The notes below the pieces were generated by a model. That model worked only from the letters and a program-made list of their open reading frames with translations, made no database searches and had not been told where the DNA came from. From assembly GCA_003557865.1 (NCBI GenBank), contig PWNK01000014.1, forward strand, positions 1 to 36,990: a stretch of 36,990 nt of DNA. Reading direction: 5' to 3'. Shown here piece by piece: positions 7,087 through 16,946 of the stretch; positions within the stretch are counted from its first letter, which is position 1, and the number at the start of each line of letters is the position of its first letter. The stretch comes from Desulfonatronovibrio sp. (lineage in GTDB: Bacteria > Desulfobacterota > Desulfovibrionia > Desulfovibrionales > Desulfonatronovibrionaceae). The translations under genes were made by a program, and so were the position numbers.

Positions 7087-10074
7087 TTACCAGTCAAGGG
7101 TTTTCATCCAGGCATCTGCCAGATCGCTCACCTGAGTTCTAAGAAGCAGGTCCCTGCCGGAATAAACCAAGAGTTCAGGCTCGGCTGTAGTATTTCCAAT
7201 TCGTGCCAGATGCGCGCCTCTGAAGAGAGCCTCAAAGTCATTCCTGCACTCAGGGCTGATGGTTACTAAAAATCGACTGGCTGATTCACTGTAAAACAGC
7301 TCCTCCCAGGACATGTCCTGCTGGGAAACTGAAACCTTTTTCAGGTCTATCATCCCTCCCAGCCTTCCGCCAATTGCCATTTCCGCAAGCGCTATCCCCA
7401 GCCCGCCGTCGGAAAGGTCGTGACATGCAGTAACCAGACCCTGTTTTATGGCTCTGTTCAGGGACAGATATCTCTGCCTGGCAGTTACCGGGTTTACCTG
7501 CGGCACTTCCCCGGCCCTGAGGCCCAGCTCGGAGTAGTATTCGCTTGCCCCAAGCTCCCTGGAGGTCAAACCCAGGATATAAATATCCTCTTCAGGGTGT
7601 TTGAAGTCAGAGGTAACGCAGTCGTTGACGTCTGCAATGACGCTGATTGCGGTGAAAAGGACAGTGGGAGGAATAGATATTCTCATTTCACCAGAGACAT
7701 AATCGTTTTTCATGGAATCCTTGCCTGAGACACAGGGAACTCCATAGGCCCGGCAAAAATGGGCCAGGGCTTCGTTGGCCCGGACCAGCTGGGCCAGCTT
7801 AAAACGTCCGTCGGGATTTCTGGAAGAAACAACCGGATCACACCAGCAGAAATTATCCACTCCAGCCATATGTGTAATGTCCCCGCCAACAGCCGCGTTG
7901 TTGCGCACAGCCTCGTCAATGGCGTTGGCCATCATCCAGTAGGTGTCATAGTCACTGAACTTGGGGCAGATTCCGTTTGAAATGACCAGACCCAGGCTTT
8001 TTTCCAGATCAGGTCTGACAACTGCCGCATCCCCGGGACCGTCGCTGAAGACCCCCACCAGGGGCTTGACCACGCTGCCTCCTTGGACCTCGTGGTCGTA
8101 TTGCCTGATGATGTATTCCCTGGAGCAAATATTGAGTCTTGAAAGCATGGTTTCCAGAAATTTAGCGGGATCTCCCTGCAGGCTTAGGCTGGGACTTTCG
8201 GTGGCAGGGAACTGCGGTCTTTCCCAGACTGCCTCAAGCCGCATCTGCGAGAGGCCGTTATGCAGGAAGTCCATATCCAGGCTGGCTACTACCTTTGACC
8301 CGTAACGGATTAAAAACCGCCCGCTGTCGGTAAACTTTCCCAGAACCCGGGCTTCAACATCCATCTCCATAGCCAAAGCAAGGAACTGATCAATGTTTTC
8401 CAGAGGCACGGCCAGGGTCATCCGCTCCTGAGCTTCGGAAAGCAGAATCTCCCATGGCTTGAGTCCGTCATACTTCAGGGGGGCCAGGCTCAAGTCCAGA
8501 TCACAGCCTCCCGGGTCTTCAGCCATCTCTCCCACAGAGGAGGATAAGCCTCCTGCACCGTTGTCGGTGATGGCGTTATAGAGTCCCCTGTCTCTGGCCC
8601 GCATGATAAAGTCATACATTTTGCGCTGGGTGATGGGATCCCCGATCTGGACAGCCGTAGCAGGAGAACCTTCATGCAGTTCTTCAGAGGAAAAGGTTGC
8701 TCCATGAATTCCGTCTTTTCCTATGCGCCCGCCGGTCATGACGATGAGATCTCCAGGCAGGGCTTTTTTTTCGTAGCCTGGCCGGCCATGGATCCGGGCC
8801 GGCATTGTGCCGATGGTGCCGCAAAAAACAAGTGGTTTGCCCAGATACCTTTGTTCAAAAACCACAGCCCCGTTTACTGTAGGGATGCCTGATTTATTCC
8901 CTCCATGCTCCACGCCTTCTCTTACTCCCTCCATAACCCGGCGCGGATGAAGCAGTCTCGGAGGAAGAGGGCTGTCATAAAAAGGGGAGGCAAAGCAGAA
9001 CACATCTGTATTGCATAACAGATTTGCGCCAAGGCCGGTGCCCATGGGATCACGGTTGACCCCGACTATTCCGGTCAGAGCTCCGCCGTATGGATCCAGG
9101 GCTGAAGGGCTGTTATGCGTCTCCACCTTGATGCAGACATCCATGTCCCGGTCAAAGCTGATGACCCCGGCATTGTCCTTGAATACTGAACGGCAGAAAT
9201 CTTCCCCTCCCTTATTTCTGCGGATATCTTCGGTGCTGCCGGCGATGTAGGTTTTGAAGAGGCTGTCAACAATGCTTTTTCTGCCGGTTTCCAGGTTATA
9301 ATAATGAATCAGGGCATTGAAAATTTTATGTTTGCAGTGTTCGGACCAGGTCTGGGCCAGACACTCCAGTTCAACATCTGTGGGATCAGCAGGAAGTCCA
9401 AGTTGAGTGCGAATTTCACTAGTCCCGGGACGGCGGTAATAGTCCCTGATGGTGTGCATTTCCTCAAGGCTCAGTGCAAGAACCATTTCCCTGCTCAAAC
9501 TTAGCAGGTCTTGATCATTGAGGGTGTCCAGACTGATACTTTCCACCAGATCGCTGGCCCTGCCGGTTACCATGGGTTCCACAAGCCTGAAGCCAGGTTC
9601 TTTGTCCCATTCTGAGCGGCTTTTTATTTCGAAACGCTGAATAAGTTCATTGGCCAGAAGGTCACGGGCGATGCGATCAACCTGATTTCTGCCCAGGCTG
9701 CCGTTTATGAGAAACTGCCTGCTGGTATAGACCCTGATCTGTTCTCCATCTTGGCCAAAAAAGGCACGCAGGGCCTGGGTGGCGGTCCTGCCTTCATTGT
9801 CGGTTACCCCAGGCCTGAAACCGACTTCAATGATCCAGTCGAAATCCTCAGCCGCTGGAGAGCAGGAAGGCTTATGTAGAACCGGATCAAACAGAATCTG
9901 ACTGGAAATAATTGCCTCCTGCTGCTCGGGGCTGATACCGGAAATGGTATAACAGCTCACTGTTCTAACCTGTTCAACAAGAATCCCCAGTTCGTCTCTG
10001 ATTTTTCGGGCAAACTTATTACCCAGGACGTCTTTTACCCTGGGCAGCAAAACAAGCTCAAGTTTAACCAGCAT
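7087..10074 (-). CDS. purL: Phosphoribosylformylglycinamidine synthase, PurL with PurS-like N-terminal region
   Basis: AIR-synthase-like motifs LAQTWSEHCKHKIF, VKVETHNSPSALDPYGGALTGIVGVNRDPMGTG and ITDNGAGGLSSSVGEMAEDPGG; no C-terminal glutaminase domain. Confidence 0.92.
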   Translation of the reverse strand: MLVKLELVLLPRVKDVLGNKFARKIRDELGILVEQVRTVSCYTISGISPEQQEAIISSQILFDPVLHKPSCSPAAEDFDWIIEVGFRPGVTDNEGRTATQALRAFFGQDGEQIRVYTSRQFLINGSLGRNQVDRIARDLLANELIQRFEIKSRSEWDKEPGFRLVEPMVTGRASDLVESISLDTLNDQDLLSLSREMVLALSLEEMHTIRDYYRRPGTSEIRTQLGLPADPTDVELECLAQTWSEHCKHKIFNALIHYYNLETGRKSIVDSLFKTYIAGSTEDIRRNKGGEDFCRSVFKDNAGVISFDRDMDVCIKVETHNSPSALDPYGGALTGIVGVNRDPMGTGLGANLLCNTDVFCFASPFYDSPLPPRLLHPRRVMEGVREGVEHGGNKSGIPTVNGAVVFEQRYLGKPLVFCGTIGTMPARIHGRPGYEKKALPGDLIVMTGGRIGKDGIHGATFSSEELHEGSPATAVQIGDPITQRKMYDFIMRARDRGLYNAITDNGAGGLSSSVGEMAEDPGGCDLDLSLAPLKYDGLKPWEILLSEAQERMTLAVPLENIDQFLALAMEMDVEARVLGKFTDSGRFLIRYGSKVVASLDMDFLHNGLSQMRLEAVWERPQFPATESPSLSLQGDPAKFLETMLSRLNICSREYIIRQYDHEVQGGSVVKPLVGVFSDGPGDAAVVRPDLEKSLGLVISNGICPKFSDYDTYWMMANAIDEAVRNNAAVGGDITHMAGVDNFCWCDPVVSSRNPDGRFKLAQLVRANEALAHFCRAYGVPCVSGKDSMKNDYVSGEMRISIPPTVLFTAISVIADVNDCVTSDFKHPEEDIYILGLTSRELGASEYYSELGLRAGEVPQVNPVTARQRYLSLNRAIKQGLVTACHDLSDGGLGIALAEMAIGGRLGGMIDLKKVSVSQQDMSWEELFYSESASRFLVTISPECRNDFEALFRGAHLARIGNTTAEPELLVYSGRDLLLRTQVSDLADAWMKTLDW

Positions 10075-10088
10075 AATTCAGGTTGCTC

Positions 10089-12578
10089 CTAATTATCCGC
10101 AGCCCACAGATAGGCGTTTCCCCTGACTTTCTTGGCTCTGAACAGTGCCTTGTCAGCCCGGGACAGAAAGTTTTCCGTACTTTCTCCCTCAGCCATAATG
10201 GCTATGCCAATGCTGAAGTTCAGATCGTACTTGAATTGACTTTCAAAAGACCTGATCAGCCTCCGGGCAAGCTGCTCAAGGTTATTTCTGTCGGTTTCAG
10301 TAACCAGCAGGACAAATTCGTCTCCACCGAAGCGACAGGGATAGTCCATGCCTTTCCTGGAATTTTTGACCAGAAGCCTGGCAAAGCTCTTTAGAGCCTC
10401 ATCCCCCATCTGGTGTCCATGTTCGTCGTTGAATTCCTTGAACCGGTCCAGATCAACAAAGACCAGGCCGAGTCCAGTTCCTTTCCTCATGAAGCTCAGG
10501 GTTTCCCGTTCGAGGAAGATTGAAAACTGATGCCTGTTGTATACCTTGGTCAGGTAATCAAAGGTGGCCTGTTTTTTTATTTTTTCTTCCATCCTTCTAA
10601 TGGTTGTCAAATCCCTGCCCACAACCAGAAACTGGGGCGAAGAGGTTCCGCCCAGCCTGTTGAAAACCAGTTCCAGGGATTTACCCGAACTGCCGACGAT
10701 CATGTTCACTTCCACGGGCATATCGATTTTGCCCAGAATTTCAGGTCCCCAGCCAGTAGTCAGGGCGGAAGAGGGCTTGGCCATCTGAAAGAAGTTCTTT
10801 CCCAGAAGCTCCTGCCTGAATGAAGGTGAAGAAAAAACAATGGTTCCTTTTTCGTCAATGCTGAATACAGTGTCCTGCATGGAACTGATTATTCCCCGCA
10901 GATATTCACCCTGCCGCAGGATATCCTTCTCCAGGGTGGATATTTCCTTAACATCTTCCAACATGGCCATGATCTGTACGGCGCTGTCAATCCGGACCTT
11001 GTGGGCGGCCAGATGCCAGCATGGGGCACTGTCCTTTTCCAGGCGCTTCTCCAGAGGGCAGAACAGCTTGCTGTATTTTTCTTCTGCTGAGTTTAAAAAA
11101 CGCTCCCAGGAGTCGTCTCGATCCAGGGGAACCAGTTTCTGCATCATTGACCAGAAAGACTCGCCTTCAGGATCATGTTTCAGCTGGAAATACTCCTGGA
11201 AACGTTGATTGACCTGAAGAATTTTCCCATTGCTTGATATCCTGGCCACAGCCACCGGAATCAAGTCCATCAGCCTGGCCTTGGAAGTAGTGCTGAGGCT
11301 CCGGCCGTAATAATTTTCGAAATTGACAGCCAAAAAATTAGTGTAGAGATCCAGTTCAGAAAGTTCATCTTCATTGAGGTTCTGGACCAACTTGATAGAC
11401 CCGTGGTCTCCAAGATAGAAATAAATTCCCGAGCGGGGTATATTTTTCGAAGCTGGTTTTTCCCGGGGTTGAACCTGGATTCCATGTTCCCGGGTACAGG
11501 TAAATGCGGTTAACTCCTGAGTCAGGGGTGAAAGCAGGCTCAGTTCAAAGTCCCTGATCCCCCACAGCCAGTAAAGGTGTTTGACAATGGTCCTGACTAT
11601 TTCAAGAAGGTCTCCGTGAACTCCCTGAAGCTCCTGTGCGGCAAAGTACAGGTCCTGAATCCTGGACATGGGAAAATCGTGATAAAGGTTGACTGTATTA
11701 TCGGACGAAATGCCCAGGTGTTGACACAGAGCAAGAAATCTCCTGGAAATTGTCTGCCTGAGCTTTGAAAACTGATCTTCTTCAATCCCGAAAATGCTTT
11801 TGGCGATACTTCTGACCCTGAACAGGCGGTCAATGTTTTTCTCTTCCATTTCCACTTCAGACCAGTAGGTCCCCAGGATGAGCACCTGCCTGGCCGGATC
11901 GGAGTCCACAATACTGTCCAGGTCATGATGGTCGGCCAGCATGCTGCATTCATTCCTGGGAAATCCCCAGTAGTCCAGAAGCTCCATTGTCAGACGGGTA
12001 TGATTCAAGCCCCAGGCCTCTTCTTCCTCTTGGATCTGGTTTTCACCAAGAAAGACTATGCCCTGTCTATTTCTTCGGCAGAGCCGGGCAAAGCTTTTCA
12101 GTCTGGGATCGCTGGAGCAGCACAAAAGGAGCAGTGACAGATCCTTGACCAGGGCGCACAGGTATATGGAGTCCGACTTGTCCGGACAGACTTTTTTGGC
12201 CAGCAGTTCACTGGCGATGGCACTCCAGAGCATGGCTGACCAGTTCCGAAATGCAATGTGTTCACATTTTCCCATTTTCAGGGAAAGACTTTTTTTCAGA
12301 GTTACGGAAATGGCCATTTTCAGTATTTCAGAACTTCCCAGAACAATCATTGCCCTTTTTAATTCGGTCACTTTATGGCTCAGAGAATAATATGAGGAAT
12401 TGGCCAGAGAGAGGACGGTGACGGTCAGGCCAGGGTCTATGGAGACCAGCCTGGCCAGTTCTTCAAGATCAGGCTTGGGCTTGGACGCCTCCCGGATGAG
12501 GAGGGGCATAACCGGCGGGAATACCAGGTTGAGGCATTCCCTGAGGGGTTTGATAATGTTTTGACTGATTTCTTTCAT
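10089..12578 (-). CDS. HDOD - PAS - GGDEF multidomain regulator (putative diguanylate cyclase)
   Basis: HDOD-like DPGLTVTVLSLANSSYYSLSHKVTELKRAMIVLGSSEI; PAS-like ISSMQDTVFSIDEKGTIVFSSPSFRQELLGKN; DYLTKVYNRHQF...CRFGGDEFVLLV. Confidence 0.9.
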   Translation of the reverse strand: MKEISQNIIKPLRECLNLVFPPVMPLLIREASKPKPDLEELARLVSIDPGLTVTVLSLANSSYYSLSHKVTELKRAMIVLGSSEILKMAISVTLKKSLSLKMGKCEHIAFRNWSAMLWSAIASELLAKKVCPDKSDSIYLCALVKDLSLLLLCCSSDPRLKSFARLCRRNRQGIVFLGENQIQEEEEAWGLNHTRLTMELLDYWGFPRNECSMLADHHDLDSIVDSDPARQVLILGTYWSEVEMEEKNIDRLFRVRSIAKSIFGIEEDQFSKLRQTISRRFLALCQHLGISSDNTVNLYHDFPMSRIQDLYFAAQELQGVHGDLLEIVRTIVKHLYWLWGIRDFELSLLSPLTQELTAFTCTREHGIQVQPREKPASKNIPRSGIYFYLGDHGSIKLVQNLNEDELSELDLYTNFLAVNFENYYGRSLSTTSKARLMDLIPVAVARISSNGKILQVNQRFQEYFQLKHDPEGESFWSMMQKLVPLDRDDSWERFLNSAEEKYSKLFCPLEKRLEKDSAPCWHLAAHKVRIDSAVQIMAMLEDVKEISTLEKDILRQGEYLRGIISSMQDTVFSIDEKGTIVFSSPSFRQELLGKNFFQMAKPSSALTTGWGPEILGKIDMPVEVNMIVGSSGKSLELVFNRLGGTSSPQFLVVGRDLTTIRRMEEKIKKQATFDYLTKVYNRHQFSIFLERETLSFMRKGTGLGLVFVDLDRFKEFNDEHGHQMGDEALKSFARLLVKNSRKGMDYPCRFGGDEFVLLVTETDRNNLEQLARRLIRSFESQFKYDLNFSIGIAIMAEGESTENFLSRADKALFRAKKVRGNAYLWAADN

Positions 12579-12581
12579 GAT

Positions 12582-13550
12582 TTAAAATTTTCTGGTTTTC
12601 ACCAGATCGACCATCTCCTGCATTAAATGCCTTTCAAAAGATTCCGGCAGGGTCATCAACGCATTCAGAGATTTTTTCAGATAAACATCTGCTTCCTGTC
12701 TTACCTGCTGAACCAGCCCCGCTTTCTGAACGCTGGAGATAATATCCAGTATCTGTTCCTCGTCCAGGCTGTCCCTGGCGATAGTCTGCAGAAGTTGACC
12801 TCTTTCAGTCTCGGACAACGTCTTTAAGAATAGAATCAGGGGGAGGGTAATTTTTCCTTCCCGGATATCATTGCCCTGGGGCTTTCCCAAAAGCTTTGAG
12901 TCCTCGGCAAAGTCCAGGGCGTCATCCACCAGCTGGAAGGCTATGCCCAGATTCATCCCGAAGGCTGAAGCCATGGAGAGAACATGAGGGGAAGCCTTGG
13001 CTGCCATTGCTCCGCAGGCGCATGCCGCCTGAATAAGATAAGCAGTTTTCCCTTTAATAATTTCCAGGTAGGCGGCTTCATCCATCTCCGGGTTCCGTAA
13101 GTTATCGATTTCTTCCACTTCTCCGGAGGCGGTTTTCAGAATGGCTTCTGCCACGCAAAAATTCATGGATGGAACATCATATCTGGCCACAATCATATTG
13201 GCCAGGGCAAGCAGGGCGTCCCCGGCAAGAACAGCGCGCTTGATTCCAAAGATCAGGTGGGCCGACTGCCTGCCCCTTCTGATATGAGCGTCATCCAGAA
13301 TATCGTCGTGGATGAGGGTTGCGGAATGCAGAAATTCCAGAGAACAGGCCAGTGGATATATATCGTCGCCTGTTCTGCCCAGACACCTGGACATGAGAAT
13401 GGTCAGCAGGGGCCTCAGTCTTTTCCCCCCGGCCTGGAGTACATGTTCTCCGACTTCTCTTACCAGAGGGTTGAGAGTTTCAAGCTCTTTGTGCAGAACA
13501 CGGTTGATGCTGGGAAGTTCTGTTGTAAGGAAATCTTTAAGTATGTTCAT
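12582..13550 (-). CDS. ispB: Polyprenyl diphosphate synthase (IspB/octaprenyl type)
   Basis: GGKRLRPLL, LIHDDILDDAHIRRG and FQLVDDALDF Asp-rich motifs. Confidence 0.92.
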   Translation of the reverse strand: MNILKDFLTTELPSINRVLHKELETLNPLVREVGEHVLQAGGKRLRPLLTILMSRCLGRTGDDIYPLACSLEFLHSATLIHDDILDDAHIRRGRQSAHLIFGIKRAVLAGDALLALANMIVARYDVPSMNFCVAEAILKTASGEVEEIDNLRNPEMDEAAYLEIIKGKTAYLIQAACACGAMAAKASPHVLSMASAFGMNLGIAFQLVDDALDFAEDSKLLGKPQGNDIREGKITLPLILFLKTLSETERGQLLQTIARDSLDEEQILDIISSVQKAGLVQQVRQEADVYLKKSLNALMTLPESFERHLMQEMVDLVKTRKF

Positions 13551-13844
13551 TAAGCCTGTTAGTTTGATTGTGCTGTCAACTATCTATCCCAATTAACTTG
13601 TTGCAGATCTTCTTCCGGAAAGCGGTATGAAATGTAACATCCTGGGTTCAGGCAATCTGGACCCGCACAAAAAAGATACCAGGAAAAACTTTTCTCATGC
13701 TTCGCAGGTAATTGATTGCCAGATAAAGGTTATTTTCAAGCCGCCTGGAACTAATTGAAAGGCATATTATTTTCCGGTCAGGCTTGAGCAGCGGTTAAAG
13801 CTCATCACAGATTTCAGATTCAGGGGGAAAAGACGCAACAAACA

Positions 13845-14648
13845 TTATGACATTTGCCTGAGAAGGGAAAGGGCCTGTTTTCCGGTCTCTCCCATGTCAT
13901 GACTGAATTTGTTGACATAGGCCTGAATATGTCTGTTAATCACCTTCTCATCCAGTTCCCTGGCCAGGTTCCGGATCAAAGGCTGGATATCTTTGCGGCA
14001 TTTGGCGGCCATGGTCAGGCTTTGCCGGATTTTTGCCTCAGCCTGGCACTTAAGTCCATTGCCCAGATTCTTTCTGATAATGATCACCCCCAGGGGAAGA
14101 GGAAGTCCGGAGGATTTATCCTTCCACCAGGCCCCAAGGTCCAGCAGAATTTCCAGACCCAGCCGGTCATGCATAAGCGCAGTTTCGTGGATAAGCAGCC
14201 CGGAGTCAACCTCCCTGTTGATGACTGCTTCAGGGATCCGGTCAAAGGGCATGGGTGAGGCCTGAAAATCAGAGACCAGGGAGGCCCTGAGAAGTGTGAA
14301 TGCTGTGGTCATCATCCCCGGAACAGCTATTGTTCGGGGTTTTGACTTGACTCCCTTCAGGACCACCAGTTTGGGGCCGTGTCCCAGGCCAAAGGCCCCT
14401 CCTGAGCTGAGAATACTCCAGTCAGACTCAAGTTTAAGGGCCTGGGCTGCTGAAACCTTGATAATGTCACCAGCTCCTGAGGCGGCTTGCTCATTGAGGG
14501 TTTGTACGTCCTCCCAGATAAACCTGGTCCTGTGTCCGGGGATATCTCCGATCATGCCCAGGATCCAGGGTCCGAATATATACGAGTCGTTGGGACAGGG
14601 TGAAACCGCGGCCTGTAAAGTGTGTCTGCCTGAAGAATAATCAATCAA
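13845..14648 (-). CDS. mqnD: 1,4-dihydroxy-6-naphthoate synthase (futalosine pathway)
   Basis: AVSPCPNDSYIFGPWILGMI...LNEQAASGAGDIIKVSAA...GHGPKLV. The ORF extends to 14714, but a TTG start at 14648 overlapping the mqnB TGA (TTGA) fits the expected N-terminus better. Confidence 0.88.
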   Translation of the reverse strand: MIDYSSGRHTLQAAVSPCPNDSYIFGPWILGMIGDIPGHRTRFIWEDVQTLNEQAASGAGDIIKVSAAQALKLESDWSILSSGGAFGLGHGPKLVVLKGVKSKPRTIAVPGMMTTAFTLLRASLVSDFQASPMPFDRIPEAVINREVDSGLLIHETALMHDRLGLEILLDLGAWWKDKSSGLPLPLGVIIIRKNLGNGLKCQAEAKIRQSLTMAAKCRKDIQPLIRNLARELDEKVINRHIQAYVNKFSHDMGETGKQALSLLRQMS

Positions 14649-15349
14649 CCTGGGCTCCTCCAGAGACCTTGCCACACCTTTCTCAAACCGCCCATAGCTG
14701 ATTTCAGATCCCATTTATTCCGGTCTCTTGTTCCGGCCAGGTTGGATATGGTCCTGACTTCCAGAAAGGGGACTGACCTTAGATAACAGCAATAGGCAAG
14801 GGCGAAGCCCTCCATGTTCTCCGTGTCCGCCTGGAAAATTTTAACAATCCTTTGAACATGTTCGGGCCGGGAGCTTACTCCGGCCATGGTTATGCTGATA
14901 CCCTGGTGCCAGCCCGGATCAAGAGAGAGCCCCGCCTTTTCAGCTACGGCACCGGGATGGAGCTGAAGGCTGTTCCAGATAATCTCAGGGCCGCGGGCAT
15001 CAAGGGGAAAGCCCAGTTTTTCAGGTTGAGCTAAGCAATAATCATCTCTTAAACCGTATTCGGGCCAGATTTCCCTGTGAGCCAGGCAAACCGAACCCAG
15101 AGGCAGTTTCCGCAGATTGTAACTGCCTGCAATGCCGATGTTCACCACAGCGCTGACTTTTTGCCTGAGGGTGAAAAATCTCTCCAGGCTGATGGCCGCG
15201 TTGAGGGGTCCTACTCCACATGCCAGAACCCCGATTTTCTTCCCCCGGTATTTTTCTTCTCTGCCCTGATTCTGCAGCAGGTCGGCAGGCAGGCTGCCTC
15301 TGATCAGGTTTTCAAGCTCTTTTTCAGTAGCGGCGACAAAAAGGATCAA
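14645..15349 (-). CDS. mqnB: Futalosine hydrolase
   Basis: Nucleoside-phosphorylase/MTAN-like fold motifs VLACGVGPLNAAISLERFF...NIGIAGSYN...TENMEGFALAYCC; next to mqnD. Confidence 0.88.
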   Translation of the reverse strand: MILFVAATEKELENLIRGSLPADLLQNQGREEKYRGKKIGVLACGVGPLNAAISLERFFTLRQKVSAVVNIGIAGSYNLRKLPLGSVCLAHREIWPEYGLRDDYCLAQPEKLGFPLDARGPEIIWNSLQLHPGAVAEKAGLSLDPGWHQGISITMAGVSSRPEHVQRIVKIFQADTENMEGFALAYCCYLRSVPFLEVRTISNLAGTRDRNKWDLKSAMGGLRKVWQGLWRSPG

Positions 15350-15655
15350 GGTATCTCCGCAGTTCCAGCCAGGTGTCTTTAATGGGCGTTCAGGCCATTA
15401 CTCAGTGCTGCGCAGCAATCTGGGGAATCCACCCCCGCCTGCTTGCCAGGGAAGAAAAAACGGCCAGCCGGCATAAGGCAATGAGATTTTGAACCTGAAA
15501 TGGACATGAAATGCCAGCCGGATAAAAACCAAAGACCATAGAAAGTTGTGCTGCTGGTCTGAAAACGCAAAAACAAATCCAGGCTGTTTATTGCCGCAGG
15601 CCTGAGCCGGGCGTATATCCTGGACATTAGAGCCCAAAACGGATAATTTTAATGA

Positions 15656-15859
15656 ATGCAGTTTGATTTGTCCTTTTTTCTGTGCGCCCTTGGTCTGGCC
15701 TTTATTCTTGAAGGCCTGCCCTATTTTATCTGGGCTGAAAAGATGCCCGGGTTCCTGGAGAAAATGTCCAAACAGCCTCCATCTAACTTGAGACGACTTG
15801 GTTTTACCGCATTAATTCTCGGTGTCCTGGTCATCTATCTTGGAAGAAGTCTGTTTTAA
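15656..15859 (+). CDS. DUF2065-like small membrane protein
   Basis: ALGLAFILEGLPYFIWAEKMPGFLEKMSKQPPSNLRRLGFTALILGVLVIYLGRSLF, two TM segments. Confidence 0.8.
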   Translation: MQFDLSFFLCALGLAFILEGLPYFIWAEKMPGFLEKMSKQPPSNLRRLGFTALILGVLVIYLGRSLF

Positions 15860-16560
15860 CCGTCTTTATCCCCCACATGGATGTAGACTATGCCCCAGCT
15901 TAATGGGTAGTAAAACACCCTTGAAAAACCTGCTCGTTTCATTTCCATGGCCAGGTCGCGGGAGCGTGGAAAATCTTTGATTGTGTCAGCCAGATATTGA
16001 TAGGCCTGTTTGTCCCTGGAGATAACCCTGCCCAGCAGGGGGAGCACCTTGGTCAGATAAAAATTATAAATTCCTCCCAGGATCCTTTTTTTCCCGGTGC
16101 CGAATTCAAGAATGCAAAGCCTTCCGCCCGGCCTCAAGACCCTGAGGATCTCAGAGTAGGCCTTTGTTCTTGGAACAATATTTCTGATGCCAAAGGCTAT
16201 GGTCACTGAGTCTGCGCAATTGTCCGGGACCGGCAACTCCCTTCCGTCGGCCTGAACAGGGAAAAAGGCTGAATCTGCAGAAGAAATCTTGCCTCTGCCT
16301 CTGATGAGCATGGGCAGGGTGTAGTCCAGGGCCAGAACACGACTTTGGGGGTGGCAATCAAGTATTTCTCTGGTCACATCCAGAGTTCCGGCAGCCAGGT
16401 CGATAACCAGACCGTTGCCCCTGGTTCGAAGATGGTGCACAAGCCTTTTTCTCCAGTAGATATCCTGGCCCAGGCTTAAAAAACGGTTAAGGAAGTCATA
16501 CCAGGCGACAATGCCGGAAAAGTATCCGGACACCATCCTGCTGTGCCGGTCCCCGCTCAT
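15856..16560 (-). CDS. ubiE: Demethylmenaquinone methyltransferase (UbiE/MenG family)
   Basis: YDFLNRFLSLGQDIYWRKRLV, VIDLAAGTLDVT, ADSVTIAFGIRNIVPRTKAYSEILRVLRPGGRLCILEFG. Confidence 0.93.
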   Translation of the reverse strand: MSGDRHSRMVSGYFSGIVAWYDFLNRFLSLGQDIYWRKRLVHHLRTRGNGLVIDLAAGTLDVTREILDCHPQSRVLALDYTLPMLIRGRGKISSADSAFFPVQADGRELPVPDNCADSVTIAFGIRNIVPRTKAYSEILRVLRPGGRLCILEFGTGKKRILGGIYNFYLTKVLPLLGRVISRDKQAYQYLADTIKDFPRSRDLAMEMKRAGFSRVFYYPLSWGIVYIHVGDKDG

Positions 16561-16748
16561 TCAGCATTCTCTTGAACAGGGCTCTCCTGATGCAGTGAAT
16601 CTTCACTGCTGACTATGGTCTTTAAAACTTCGAAATATATCTGGGAGAAAAATTCATGGCAGTTGCTGGGTGAAATGCGGCCGACTTCAATAAATTTGAC
16701 AACGATTTCCTTAGTCACCTGCAGGGCCTGTTTCTGGGCTTGGTCCAT
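16557..16748 (-). CDS. Conserved small protein (63 aa)
   Basis: ALQVTKEIVVKFIEVGRISPSNCHEFFSQIYFEVL; stop/start overlap with ubiE (ATGA). Confidence 0.65.
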   Translation of the reverse strand: MDQAQKQALQVTKEIVVKFIEVGRISPSNCHEFFSQIYFEVLKTIVSSEDSLHQESPVQENAE

Positions 16749-16764
16749 GTGCTCTCCTCATGGT

Positions 16765-16821
16765 TAAAAAAACCGCCCGAATGGGGAAATGGCTTGACCA
16801 GACAAGACATTTTCGGGCGGT
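16765..16821 (-). terminator. Rho-independent terminator for the 16947-18347 gene
   Basis: Perfect 10-bp stem ACCGCCCGAA (16772-16781) / TTCGGGCGGT (16812-16821); A-run at 16765-16771 gives a U tract on the minus strand. Confidence 0.65.
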
Positions 16822-16946
16822 AAAAACGAAGAAAACCTTGAAGCCCTCCCCGTTTGTTCGGACCTTATCATTGAGCGTCATCCAAGTCGAGTTCAGGCTC
16901 ATGGGGAAAACCCGGGAAAGATCCCTTTTCCAGGGGTCCGCTCCGC

